Source: Actinomycetota bacterium
GTDB lineage: Bacteria; Actinomycetota; CADDZG01; JAHWKV01
Length of the DNA stretch: 8,578 bases
NCBI GenBank assembly: GCA_019347725.1
Contig: JAHWKV010000024.1
Location: 1-8,578, forward strand
Direction of reading: 5' to 3'
Below, piece after piece: positions 1 through 7,018 of this stretch (position 1 is its first letter; each line of letters begins with the position of its first letter). The notes under the pieces are model-generated. The model saw only the letters and a list, made by a program, of their open reading frames with translations. It searched no databases and was not told where the DNA came from. A program made the position numbers and the translations under genes.

Positions 1-1
1 G

Positions 2-58
2 GTCCTCGCCCCGGGCGATGCGGTCGAGCCGCTCCTCCATGCGCGCCGTGAACTCCGG
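2..58 (-). other. Topoisomerase I-like fragment fused in frame to the response regulator
   Basis: Reading on the minus strand from 58 to 2, the frame of the response regulator gives PEFTARMEERLDRIARGED. The pattern [D/E]FTAxMExxLDxIAxGxxxW is characteristic of the C-terminal half of the bacterial type IA topoisomerase catalytic core. A PhoB-type winged helix at this place would instead read like VELTPKEFxLLxxL. The switch falls between roughly 58 and 76, where both families could share a Glu-Phe pair. It may be a contig-end assembly chimera or a real rearrangement. The match was recognised by eye and rests on only 19 residues. Confidence 0.6.
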
Positions 59-532
59 GCTGAAGAGCTCCACCTCGGCGCCGTCTACCCAGCATCTGAA
101 GTCCCGGGCGGCGATGCGCAAATCCCCGAACACCAACTCCTCGGGAGCGTCGGTCCGCAACGCGTGCAGTCGGGACCGCCGCAGCAGCGCCTTCACTCTC
201 GCCACCAGCTCGCTCATCGAGAAGGGCTTGGCCAAAAAGTCGTCCACCCCCGCCACGAAGCCATCGATGCGCACTTTTTCCTCGCCTTTGGCGGTCAGCA
301 TCAAGATGATCAGGTCCGGTCGTCGCCGGCGAGCTTCCCGAGTGATCTGCATGCCGTCCAGGCCGGGCAGCATCAGATCGACAATCATCAGCGAGACCTC
401 CGGCGAGTTCGCCATCGCTAGGCCGGTTTGGCCGTCGGTCGCAGTGTCTACCTCGAAACCCTCCCGCCGCAGGTTGTAAGCGAGCATCTCGCTCATCGTC
501 GGGTCGTCTTCTACTATCAGCAACCGGGACAT
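2..532 (-). CDS. PhoB/PhoP/RegX3-type response regulator, partial and chimeric at its C-terminal end
   Basis: This is a two-component response regulator, inferred to control the phosphate regulon. The visible 177 codons start at the ATG at 532-530, preceded by GAGG at 542-539 with a 6-nt spacer. Residues 1-120 form a full receiver domain: acidic pocket E8/D9/D10, phospho-acceptor D52 in IVDLMLPGLDG, T80, and K102 in AKPF. Residues 134-156 (FGDLRI...DGAEVEL) match the opening strands of an OmpR/PhoB winged-helix domain. The gene diverges from pstS across a PHO box, which supports a Pho role. From about residue 159 the sequence leaves the expected helix and reads PEFTARMEERLDRIARGED, typical of bacterial topoisomerase I, so the DNA-binding part is missing. 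OmpR-family regulators are usually about 225-240 aa. The receiver call is firm. The name PhoP, PhoB or RegX3 cannot be chosen from this fragment. Confidence 0.88.
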   Translation of the reverse strand, partial: MSRLLIVEDDPTMSEMLAYNLRREGFEVDTATDGQTGLAMANSPEVSLMIVDLMLPGLDGMQITREARRRRPDLIILMLTAKGEEKVRIDGFVAGVDDFLAKPFSMSELVARVKALLRRSRLHALRTDAPEELVFGDLRIAARDFRCWVDGAEVELFSPEFTARMEERLDRIARGED

Positions 533-550
533 TGTTTTCCTCAATTATTA

Positions 551-583
551 GTTCAGGAAGAGTTCAGCTACAGATCACCTTAC
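551..583 (+). promoter_or_regulatory. PHO box: three tandem 11-nt direct repeats
   Basis: Three head-to-tail 11-mers are visible: GTTCAGGAAGA (551-561), GTTCAGCTACA (562-572) and GATCACCTTAC (573-583). They share a G-T/A-TCA-C/G core at exact 11-nt spacing. This is the known architecture of PhoB and actinobacterial PhoP sites (GTTCACC-type units). They lie between the divergent response-regulator and pstS genes. They probably activate pstS, and because they begin only 19 nt from the regulator's start codon they may also autoregulate it. A weak -10-like TATTGC at 594-599 follows the last repeat. Confidence 0.8.
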
Positions 584-603
584 GGACAAATCCTATTGCT
601 AAG

Positions 604-662
604 GTCATCTCTAGATGACGTATGAACCGTAGATCATGATCATTCTGGCTCACCTCGAGCCA
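604..662 (+). promoter_or_regulatory. Two small hairpins in the presumed pstS leader
   Basis: GTCATC-TCTA-GATGAC (604-619) forms a 6-bp stem with a 4-nt loop. TGGCTC-ACCTC-GAGCCA (646-662) forms a second 6-bp stem with a 5-nt loop. Between them lies the palindrome GATCATGATC (632-641). Neither hairpin is followed by a T-run, so they are not terminators. They may stabilise the leader or be binding sites. Their function is unknown. Confidence 0.3.
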
Positions 663-699
663 GAGGGGAACGACCTGAATCAACAACGACCCGCTGCCA

Positions 700-1737
700 A
701 TGCGACATTCCGCGCCGGCCCAGGGCCGGCTTAAAGCTCCCAGCCACCTGGCGCGCCTGCTGGCCGCGTTGCTGACGGCGGCGGCCTGCGCCTCCCCGGG
801 GGGCGCCGGCGGCCTCGCCGGCTCCATCGTGATCTCTGGTTCATCCACCGTAGAGCCCATCTCCATTGCGGTGGCGGAGAAGTTCCACGAGAGACACCCG
901 GTCGTCGATATATCCGTCGACGGACCCGGAACCGGTGATGGGTTCGAGCTTTTCTGCGACGGAGAGATCCACATCTCGAACGCTTCCCGGCCGATCCGGC
1001 CTGCGGAGATCGCCGATTGCGAGGATAACGACATCCAGTTCATCGAGCTGAAAATAGCCATCGACGGCATCGCGGTTCTGACCTCACCGAACAACAACGC
1101 AATCGGCGAGTGCCTTAGCTTCGCCGATCTCTACTCGGTCGTGGGCCCAGAGTCGCGGCGCTTCGACCGGTGGTCCGACGCCAACTCCCTGGCCGCAGAA
1201 TTGGGCGAGACCCATGCGGCGCCGTTCCCGGACGTTGCGCTGGATGTAACCGGACCGGGGGAAGAGTCCGGAACCTACGACAGTTTCGTGGAAATCGTCA
1301 TTGAGGAGATTGCCGCCGAGCGTGGACAGCCGGAGCAGACCCGCCCCGACTACCAGGCCTCAGCCGACGACAACGTCGTCGTTCAGGGCGTCACCGGCAC
1401 CGATACCTCATTGGGGTGGGTGGGGTACGCCTTCTTCAAGAGCAACAAGAGCCAGCTGAAGGCCTTCGAGATCGTCAACGAAGATGGTGCGTGCGTAGCC
1501 GCGACCCCTTCGAGCCTCGCCGACGGCTCCTATCCGATCTCCCGACCTCTGTTCATCTACGTCCATGCCGAAAAGGTCGAGGACAACGAGGCCCTCTCGG
1601 AGTTCGTCGACTTTTACCTGAGCGATGAAGGCATCGCATCCGTTACCGAGGTGGGTTATGTGGTGTTGACTCCTGGTGAGCTGGAAGCGACCAAAGATGC
1701 GTGGGAAGCCCGGGAAACCGGTGCCCGGGACACCTAG
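700..1737 (+). CDS. pstS: Phosphate ABC transporter substrate-binding protein PstS
   Basis: This is the extracytoplasmic phosphate-binding protein of the high-affinity Pst transporter, 345 aa. The N-terminus has a basic stretch, a hydrophobic segment (about 18-29) and Cys30 in TAAAC. That suggests a lipoprotein anchor, although the residue at -3 is Ala rather than the usual Leu. Phosphate-binding loops are visible: SGSSTVEP (46-53), GPGTGDGF (75-82) with SNASRPI (93-99), GPGEESGTYDSF (185-196) and TSLGWVGYAFF (236-246). Cys86/Cys107 and Cys138/Cys265 could form disulfides. The ATG at 700 is the only sensible start, since an in-frame TGA lies at 676-678. No Shine-Dalgarno sequence lies just upstream; the nearest purine run is GAGGGGAA at 663-670. 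It is the first gene of the pst operon, downstream of the PHO box. Confidence 0.96.
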   Translation: MRHSAPAQGRLKAPSHLARLLAALLTAAACASPGGAGGLAGSIVISGSSTVEPISIAVAEKFHERHPVVDISVDGPGTGDGFELFCDGEIHISNASRPIRPAEIADCEDNDIQFIELKIAIDGIAVLTSPNNNAIGECLSFADLYSVVGPESRRFDRWSDANSLAAELGETHAAPFPDVALDVTGPGEESGTYDSFVEIVIEEIAAERGQPEQTRPDYQASADDNVVVQGVTGTDTSLGWVGYAFFKSNKSQLKAFEIVNEDGACVAATPSSLADGSYPISRPLFIYVHAEKVEDNEALSEFVDFYLSDEGIASVTEVGYVVLTPGELEATKDAWEARETGARDT

Positions 1738-1774
1738 GTAAGTCAGGCGTGGCGTTTGCCCGAAGGAGTTGTTG

Positions 1775-2716
1775 ATGGCCCCTAGACCCGGCGAATCCGG
1801 GGTCCTCAGCGTTGAATCCCTCAAAGGAGCCCCTGGACGCTTTCGTAAGGAATCCGCCATACGGCGCGTTTTCTTTGCCGCCGCCGCCACATCGATCCTT
1901 ATCAGCGCCCTGATCGTTCTGTCGTTGGCGGGCGAGGCCTGGACGTTTGTGACGCAGGTGGACTACTCAAGTTTGTGGACCGACGGTTGGTTTCCGCGCA
2001 GGGGCATGTACGACGTCAAAACCATCTTCGTAGGCAGCATCTTGGTGACCATAGTCGCCATGTTCGTAGCCGGTCCCCTGGGTATGGGCGCGGCGGTGTA
2101 CCTTTCCGAGTACGCCAAGCCGAGACTTCGCCGTACCCTCAAACCAATCCTCGAGATCCTGGCCGGCATTCCCAGCGTTGTGCTCGGCTTTTTTGCGCTC
2201 ACCTGGATCTCCCCCGAGATAGTGCAGCGGCTCAACCCCGAATCATCCCTGTTCAACCTCATGGCTGCAGGGATCGGCGTGGGCATTCTGACCACGCCGC
2301 TGGTGGCGTCGATTGCCGAGGACGCCATGCGCTCGGTACCCCAAGCACTGCGTGAGGCGTCCTACGGCATGGGAGCGCGCAAAGTGACGACCTCCACAAA
2401 GGTGGTAATACCCGCCGCAGTTTCCGGTTTGGTCGCAGCCTTCATCATCGGCATCTCACGCGCCATCGGCGAAACGATGGTTGTGGCTATAGCCGCCGGC
2501 GCCACCGGAGGGTCGCTGTTCAACTTGAATGTTTTCGAGCCGGGCCAGACCATGACCGCAGCAATGGCGTCCATGGCGGCCGGTACCGATGCCGTAAAGG
2601 GGGCTGGCCTTACATTCCAGAGCCTGTTCTTTGTCGGCCTGCTGCTGTTCTTGATCACCTTGCTGCTCAATGTGTCGGCCGGACGGTTCGTGCGCCGCGT
2701 CCGACAAAGGTACTAG
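1775..2716 (+). CDS. pstC: Phosphate ABC transporter permease PstC
   Basis: This is the first inner-membrane channel subunit of the Pst transporter, which pairs with PstA and is driven by PstB. It has 313 aa, close to the usual length (about 300-320). About six hydrophobic segments are visible near residues 33-54, 81-110, 129-147, 160-182, 217-243 and 282-303. The coupling-loop EAA motif is at about 193-213 (REASYGMGARKVTTSTKVVIP), followed by the PstC-typical ISRAIGETMVVAIAAG (227-242). GIPSVVLGFFAL (131-142) is also typical. ATG 1775 is chosen because GGAG (1765-1768) sits 6 nt upstream; two TTG codons at 1769 and 1772 would leave no room for it. It lies 37 nt after the pstS stop. Confidence 0.96.
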   Translation: MAPRPGESGVLSVESLKGAPGRFRKESAIRRVFFAAAATSILISALIVLSLAGEAWTFVTQVDYSSLWTDGWFPRRGMYDVKTIFVGSILVTIVAMFVAGPLGMGAAVYLSEYAKPRLRRTLKPILEILAGIPSVVLGFFALTWISPEIVQRLNPESSLFNLMAAGIGVGILTTPLVASIAEDAMRSVPQALREASYGMGARKVTTSTKVVIPAAVSGLVAAFIIGISRAIGETMVVAIAAGATGGSLFNLNVFEPGQTMTAAMASMAAGTDAVKGAGLTFQSLFFVGLLLFLITLLLNVSAGRFVRRVRQRY

Positions 2717-2731
2717 GAGATCGACCGAAAC

Positions 2732-3676
2732 ATGATCGGCACCACACCGGCCACATACGCACCCGAGGCGGTTCGCAAGCGTCTGCAAGGCAAGCGGTTC
2801 GATGCTAAGGGATTCGCTTTTAGCGCTTGCCTGCTTGCGGCGCTGCTGATCACCGTAACGCTACTGGCCGTGCTCCTGTACGACGTTATAAACGGGGGCT
2901 GGAGCGTGCTGACCAGCAGACCCATTGAGTTTCTCACCGGCAGCCTCAGCAGCGCCGCCGCCGACGCCGGCATCGGCCAGGGCTTGCGGGGAACTTTCTT
3001 TATCGCGGTTTTCGTCATCCTCGTAGCCTTCCCGATCGGCATCGGGGCCGCGATTTACCTGGAAGAGTACGCTCCGAGCACCCGGCTCACCCGCTTGATC
3101 GACGTGAATATCCGCAACCTTGCCGGGGTTCCTTCGGTGGTCTACGGCCTTTTGGGATTCGCCATATTTGTAAAGGCTCTAGGTTCATTTACGGGGCCGG
3201 ACGCTAACGGACGCACCGTAATTTCCGCGGGGCTTACTTTAGCGATTCTGGTGCTCCCGATCGTGATCATTACCTCCGCCGAGGCCATTAGAGCGGTACC
3301 GGACAGTCTCCGGGAAGCCGGCTTCGGCGTGGGCGCTACTCGATGGGAGGTCATTCGCAGCCACGTGCTTCCCTACGCCGGTCCCGGGATCCTAACCGGA
3401 ACCGTCCTTGCCCTGGCCCGGGCCCTGGGCGAGGCGGCTCCCCTTATCCTGGTAGGAGCTACAACGGGCTTCCTGTCGGGGGGCGACAGCTATAACCTCG
3501 CTTCATTGCAGGGCCGCTTCACCGCCATGCCAATGGTTATATACAACTGGACCGGCCGACCCCAACCGGGATTCGAAACAGCAACCGCGGCCGCTATCGT
3601 TGTACTGCTGGCCGTGGTGCTGGTTGCCAACGCCACCGCCATCTTGCTCCGCAACCGCTACGAGAAGAGGAGATGA
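2732..3676 (+). CDS. pstA: Phosphate ABC transporter permease PstA
   Basis: This is the second membrane subunit of the Pst transporter, 314 aa. Hydrophobic segments lie near residues 27-50, 86-110, 130-150, 163-185, 217-242 and 286-307. The EAA coupling loop is at about 195-215 ([21 protein letters not shown]), followed by [16 protein letters not shown] (228-243), the PstA form of the motif. [18 protein letters not shown] (129-146) matches the conserved PstA segment. AGGAG (2715-2719), overlapping the pstC stop, serves as the ribosome site, with a 12-nt spacer to ATG 2732. Only 15 nt separate it from pstC, so the two are co-transcribed and probably translationally coupled. Confidence 0.96.
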   Translation: MIGTTPATYAPEAVRKRLQGKRFDAKGFAFSACLLAALLITVTLLAVLLYDVINGGWSVLTSRPIEFLTGSLSSAAADAGIGQGLRGTFFIAVFVILVAFPIGIGAAIYLEEYAPSTRLTRLIDVNIRNLAGVPSVVYGLLGFAIFVKALGSFTGPDANGRTVISAGLTLAILVLPIVIITSAEAIRAVPDSLREAGFGVGATRWEVIRSHVLPYAGPGILTGTVLALARALGEAAPLILVGATTGFLSGGDSYNLASLQGRFTAMPMVIYNWTGRPQPGFETATAAAIVVLLAVVLVANATAILLRNRYEKRR

Positions 3677-3681
3677 ACCGA

Positions 3682-4569
3682 ATGCCGCCAGAGGCGAGAA
3701 CCAAACGGCCGACTGCCGGCTCCGGCATACCAGCTTCCCGAGCCAACGTTGCACGTCCGGTAGCCAGGCGAGGCGGCGATCCCGCTTCTTCGTCGCCGGT
3801 ATTTCGCCTCGACGATCTCTCCGTCTACTACGGGTCATTCAAAGCGGTTCGCAACGTCTCTATGAGCATCCCGCAGCAGCAGATCACGGCGTTCATCGGA
3901 CCGTCCGGATGCGGCAAAACCACTCTGCTGCGTTGCCTCAACCGAATGAACGACCTCGTGGACATTGCCCGGGTCGAAGGTAAGGTTCTCTATCACGGGG
4001 TCGACCTTTACGATGAGCAGGTCAACCCCGTTGAGGTGCGCCGCCGCATCGGGATGGTCTTCCAAAAGCCCAATCCGTTCCCGAAGTCCATTTACGACAA
4101 CATCACTTTCGGTCCCAAGGTCGCGGGAGTAAAAGGGAATCTGGAGGAGATCGTCGAACGGTCCTTGCGGCGGGCCGCGTTATGGGACGAGGTCAAAGAT
4201 CGCCTGAAGGACTCGGCCATGGGCCTTTCAGGTGGCCAGCAGCAGCGTCTGTGCATCGCACGGGCGCTTGCTGTGGATCCTGAGGTCATCCTTATGGATG
4301 AGCCGTGCTCGGCCCTGGACCCGATCGCCACCGGCCGCATCGAGGACCTCATGGAGGAAATCAAGACCGACTACACGATCGTCATAGTCACGCACAACAT
4401 GCAGCAAGCCGCGCGGGTGAGCGATATGTGCGCCTTCTTCACGGCGGAGATCAACGAGCACAGCGACACCCGTACCGGTATCCTGGTCGAGTTCGACCGC
4501 ACGGAAACCATGTTCTCGAACCCACAGGACGAGAGAACCGAGAACTATGTAACGGGACGCTTCGGATGA
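3682..4569 (+). CDS. pstB: Phosphate ABC transporter ATP-binding protein PstB
   Basis: This is the cytoplasmic ATPase that powers phosphate import through PstC/PstA. From ATG 3682 it has 295 aa. Walker A is GPSGCGKT (73-80), the Q-loop is [10 protein letters not shown] (125-134), the signature is LSGGQQQR (182-189), Walker B is VILMDEP (202-208) and the switch His is His238 in VTHNMQQ. The PstB hallmark [13 protein letters not shown] is intact. E. coli PstB is 257 aa; here the ABC domain starts only near residue 42, after a basic, Ala/Pro/Ser-rich extension. An ATG at 3673 would overlap the pstA stop as ATGA, but GAGGAG (3667-3672) then touches the start codon. With ATG 3682 the spacer is 9 nt, which is better. 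Either start is possible. Confidence 0.97.
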   Translation: MPPEARTKRPTAGSGIPASRANVARPVARRGGDPASSSPVFRLDDLSVYYGSFKAVRNVSMSIPQQQITAFIGPSGCGKTTLLRCLNRMNDLVDIARVEGKVLYHGVDLYDEQVNPVEVRRRIGMVFQKPNPFPKSIYDNITFGPKVAGVKGNLEEIVERSLRRAALWDEVKDRLKDSAMGLSGGQQQRLCIARALAVDPEVILMDEPCSALDPIATGRIEDLMEEIKTDYTIVIVTHNMQQAARVSDMCAFFTAEINEHSDTRTGILVEFDRTETMFSNPQDERTENYVTGRFG

Positions 4570-5279
4570 GCGAGACGGCAAGCTCCTACAATGTGCCCGA
4601 ACAGCCTGGACCGGTCGGCGAACCGGGCTTAAGAGTCGGCTTCTCCGATGAGCTCGATCAGCTCAGACTGCAGCTAGAGGTCATGGCCGTACGGGTCGGT
4701 GAAGCGCTCAATCGGATGCGTACGGTCCTTCACACCGGCGACATTGAGGTGGCCGAGGCCGCCATCGCCGCCGACGACGACATCGACGCCATGGTCGTTT
4801 CCCTTACCGAGCGCTGCTACGACCTGCTGCGCCTTCAGGCCCCGGTAGCGTCGGATCTCCGCTTCATCGTCTCGGTGATCCGGCTGCTGGAGGAACTGGA
4901 GCGCATCGGCGACCTATCCCTGCGAGTGGTCAAGCAGGCCGATATGTTGCCGTTGGACCCGGGACTGTTCGATACCCTGAGCGAAATGGCTGCAGTAGCC
5001 CAGGGCCTTTTCAAGACCGCAATAGCCGCGTGGTCCAAGCAGGACCTGGATCTGGCCTGCACGTTGGCTACACGCAACCGGGTGATGGACGACCACTACA
5101 GTACCCTCATGCAGAAGATTCTAAAGCTGGAGGGGCCCGGCGCCACACAGCGCGCCATAACGGCCGTACTGGTGGGCCGAGCCCTGGAAAGAATCGCCGA
5201 CCACACGGTGATCGTCGGCGAAAGGCTTCGCTACATGATCACCGCCGACCCCGCGTATCTGGCCTCCGAGATCAGGTAG
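4566..5279 (+). CDS. phoU: Phosphate signalling protein PhoU, first copy
   Basis: PhoU links the state of the Pst transporter to the Pho sensor kinase and restrains phosphate uptake and signalling. The protein has 237 aa with two PhoU helical repeats. Metal-cluster-type motifs are [17 protein letters not shown] (107-123) in repeat 1 and [15 protein letters not shown] (205-219) in repeat 2, with [12 protein letters not shown] (90-101) in between as in the family. The usual Asn of the ERIxDxxxNIAE pattern is Ser118 in repeat 1 and Val215 in repeat 2, so metal binding may differ. The first 25 residues are a flexible extension. ATG 4566 overlaps the pstB stop (ATGA), which indicates translational coupling; no clear Shine-Dalgarno is visible. 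A longer upstream reading of this frame only overlaps pstB and is rejected. Confidence 0.93.
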   Translation: MSETASSYNVPEQPGPVGEPGLRVGFSDELDQLRLQLEVMAVRVGEALNRMRTVLHTGDIEVAEAAIAADDDIDAMVVSLTERCYDLLRLQAPVASDLRFIVSVIRLLEELERIGDLSLRVVKQADMLPLDPGLFDTLSEMAAVAQGLFKTAIAAWSKQDLDLACTLATRNRVMDDHYSTLMQKILKLEGPGATQRAITAVLVGRALERIADHTVIVGERLRYMITADPAYLASEIR

Positions 5280-5307
5280 GAGCATGACCGGGCTGCCGTT
5301 GGGTATC

Positions 5308-5316
5308 TGTTATATA
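5308..5316 (+). promoter_or_regulatory. Possible extended -10 promoter for the second phoU gene
   Basis: TGTTATATA at 5308-5316 fits an extended -10 element (TG-n-TATAAT-like). It lies in the 137-nt gap between the two phoU genes. No convincing -35 box lies 17 nt upstream. If active, the transcript would start near 5323 and leave a leader of about 95 nt. A TGGCA-CGCGGC-TGCCA hairpin (5356-5371) sits within it. Confidence 0.28.
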
Positions 5317-5416
5317 GATGAGGGTGTGGCAAGCTTTCCCGTGGAAGGCCGGCGATGGCACGCGGCTGCCACTAAGTATTACCGACTCAGCAGCGCCTAC
5401 AGGGGTGACGGCTCAC

Positions 5417-6115
5417 ATGGCAAGTATTCCGGAACCTACGGTACCCACCAGAAAGCGGTTCGATAGCGAGCTGCATGATCTCAAAGTCAAAATCCGCGCC
5501 ATGGCGGCGGCCGCCCAGTCCATGTTCGAGATGTCGGTGGACGGCATCATGGACAACAACCCCGAGCTGCTCCAGGAGATCATCGGTCTGGATGACCGCG
5601 TCGATGAGTACTATCTGGAGCTGGAACAACGGGTTCACGACGTGCTGGTACGGCAGACTCCCGTAGCGTCGGACCTTCGTTTTTTGACTTCGCTGCTGCA
5701 CATCACGCTGCACCTCGAGAGGATCGCCGATATAGCGGTCAACATCGCCAAGCTCGGGCTCACCGTCGCGAGGTTGCCCCGAAGCGAAAACGTCGTAACC
5801 ACCCTCGGCGAGATGGGCGGCATCGCACTTCGGATGATCGAGGCTTCCATGGATGCCTTCGCCAGGCGCGACCTCCACCTATGCCTCCAGCTGCCGACCA
5901 TGGATGACCCCGTGGATAGGTTAAACCGCGGAATCCTGGAGGAGATCCTTCCTATCTCCGACGACCGCAGGATGCTTGAATGGGGCATGCAGATGCACGT
6001 AGTCTCGCGGCAGATCGAACGAGTCGCCGATCACTGCGTAGACATCGCAGAGCAAAGCGCCTACATGATCACCGGGGAGTTTCGCGAGTTTACGGACGCA
6101 TCACATCCCGTCTAG
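5417..6115 (+). CDS. phoU: Phosphate signalling protein PhoU, second copy
   Basis: This is a second, divergent PhoU-family protein of 232 aa. The two PhoU repeats carry ERIADIAVNIAK (101-112) and ERVADHCVDIAE (201-212). They keep the Glu/Asp metal-ligand pattern better than the first copy does. [15 protein letters not shown] (81-95) matches the conserved interhelix segment also found in the first copy. The start is set at ATG 5417, with AGGGGTG at 5401-5407 upstream. GTG 5405 is in frame and possible. ATG 5318 would add 33 residues that do not look like PhoU and would cover the possible promoter. Two PhoU homologues occur in several bacteria, sometimes with one serving Pst and one serving another signalling branch; that division here is inference. 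No terminator is evident after the gene. Confidence 0.92.
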   Translation: MASIPEPTVPTRKRFDSELHDLKVKIRAMAAAAQSMFEMSVDGIMDNNPELLQEIIGLDDRVDEYYLELEQRVHDVLVRQTPVASDLRFLTSLLHITLHLERIADIAVNIAKLGLTVARLPRSENVVTTLGEMGGIALRMIEASMDAFARRDLHLCLQLPTMDDPVDRLNRGILEEILPISDDRRMLEWGMQMHVVSRQIERVADHCVDIAEQSAYMITGEFREFTDASHPV

Positions 6116-6183
6116 TCTGGGATCGCAACCTTCTACAACTTCAACAACCCTCCCCCTAGGCGATCGAATCCGTGATTGCATGG

Positions 6184-6213
6184 TTGAATATTTGGCACGA
6201 AACTAATTAGAAT
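6184..6213 (+). promoter_or_regulatory. Sigma70-like promoter upstream of the lysozyme-like gene
   Basis: TTGAAT (6184-6189) and TAGAAT (6208-6213, five of six to TATAAT) are separated by 18 nt. The local sequence is A/T-rich compared with the surrounding genes. Transcription would start near 6220, leaving a leader of about 90 nt that contains a GGCGCT-N10-AGCGCC hairpin (6240-6261). This separates the 6312 gene from the pst operon. No PHO-box repeats are visible here. Confidence 0.5.
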
Positions 6214-6311
6214 CTCCAAGTCTTAAGCACCAGCGATGAGGCGCTCACGAATAGCAGCGCCCCGCCCTCGAACTAGCTGCCCAAAGCACACCCCAAACCG
6301 AGAGGAAATCT

Positions 6312-7004
6312 GTGCCAGAATTCGCGCGCAAATACATTTGGTTAGGAGCTGCGGCAGGCTTCGTCCAGTTCGCCTTGATCGCGCTAATCGCATTCCCCGG
6401 GTCCGACGAACCCTCGAACCCGCCAGAAGCCAAGGCGACAGCCGCAGCCAAATCCATCACCGACTCGAGGTCGCAAAAAGACGGCCCGCCGAAACTTTCC
6501 GAGAGCCAGGCGGCCTCGGCGATAGACGGCGCGGTCAAACCTGCCTCGCCGGCAAAAGCCGGTAGGGACGGCCTGGAAACCGGCTCGCCCAAGGACGAAA
6601 CCGGGCGTTTTGATACGAACGAGGACGCATCGACCGAGGGCGCCGAGAGAGTATCGACTAGCCCGGAAGCAACCTCCGAACCCGAGGCTGTCACCGAGTC
6701 CCCGACAGAGACGGAATATGCGCCGCCGGCCGGACAGACGGCCACCCCGGTCGATCTGAACCCGGCCACGACCGAGGAACTCATTCGGGACGTTTTCAAA
6801 GAAGCCGGAGAGAAAGCCGTCCAGGTCGCCCGGTGCGAGTCGGAACTCAGGACCGACGCCCAAAGCGGCCAGTTCCTGGGGCTGTTCCAGATGGGCGCCA
6901 ACGAGAGGGCTCGATACGGACACGGCCAGGATGCGCTTGTCCAGGTGCAGGCCGCCTACCAGCTGTATAGGGACAGAGGCTGGCAACCATGGACCTGCGC
7001 CTAG
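6312..7004 (+). CDS. Membrane-anchored lysozyme/transglycosylase-like (Rpf/SLT-type) protein
   Basis: This is probably a cell-wall lytic or wall-remodelling protein of 230 aa. The start is GTG 6312, with AGAGGAAA at 6301-6308. Residues 8-28 are a hydrophobic membrane anchor or uncleaved signal. Residues 30-150 are a low-complexity linker rich in Ala, Pro, Ser, Thr and Glu that could span the wall. Residues 154-229 resemble a lysozyme-like fold: VARCESELRTDA (172-183), where Glu176 is the likely catalytic acid, then GLFQMG (190-195), an Ala/Tyr helix (211-219) and a terminal W-x-x-W-x-C (224-229). Cys175 and Cys229 could form a disulfide. The domain is short (about 75 aa), like resuscitation-promoting-factor domains. 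It has its own promoter and converges on the next gene with 14 nt between the stops. Assignment to a precise family is uncertain, and activity is inferred. Confidence 0.75.
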   Translation: MPEFARKYIWLGAAAGFVQFALIALIAFPGSDEPSNPPEAKATAAAKSITDSRSQKDGPPKLSESQAASAIDGAVKPASPAKAGRDGLETGSPKDETGRFDTNEDASTEGAERVSTSPEATSEPEAVTESPTETEYAPPAGQTATPVDLNPATTEELIRDVFKEAGEKAVQVARCESELRTDAQSGQFLGLFQMGANERARYGHGQDALVQVQAAYQLYRDRGWQPWTCA

Positions 7005-7018
7005 CGCCTCGACCGCTA

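Noticed and set aside
564..1097. Minus-strand open frame over the PHO box and the 5' part of pstS
   Set aside because: It is antisense to a clear pstS and has no recognisable domain; its stop end lies inside the regulatory spacer.
4305..5279. Longer PhoU starting inside pstB
   Set aside because: The first 87 codons overlap the pstB Walker B/H-loop region and carry no PhoU features. ATG 4566 with the ATGA overlap is the natural start.
5318..5416. 33-residue extension of the second PhoU
   Set aside because: It does not resemble PhoU and has no ribosome site. It would overlap a possible promoter, while ATG 5417 has AGGGGTG upstream.
6116..6180. Terminator after the second phoU
   Set aside because: GATCGC/GCGATC arms exist (near 6120 and 6161) but are separated by a long loop without a T-run, so no intrinsic terminator can be supported.
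6240..6261. GGCGCT-N10-AGCGCC hairpin as a terminator or a c-di-AMP riboswitch before the lysozyme-like gene
   Set aside because: No T-run follows, and the conserved riboswitch core sequences are not visible. It is only a leader hairpin.
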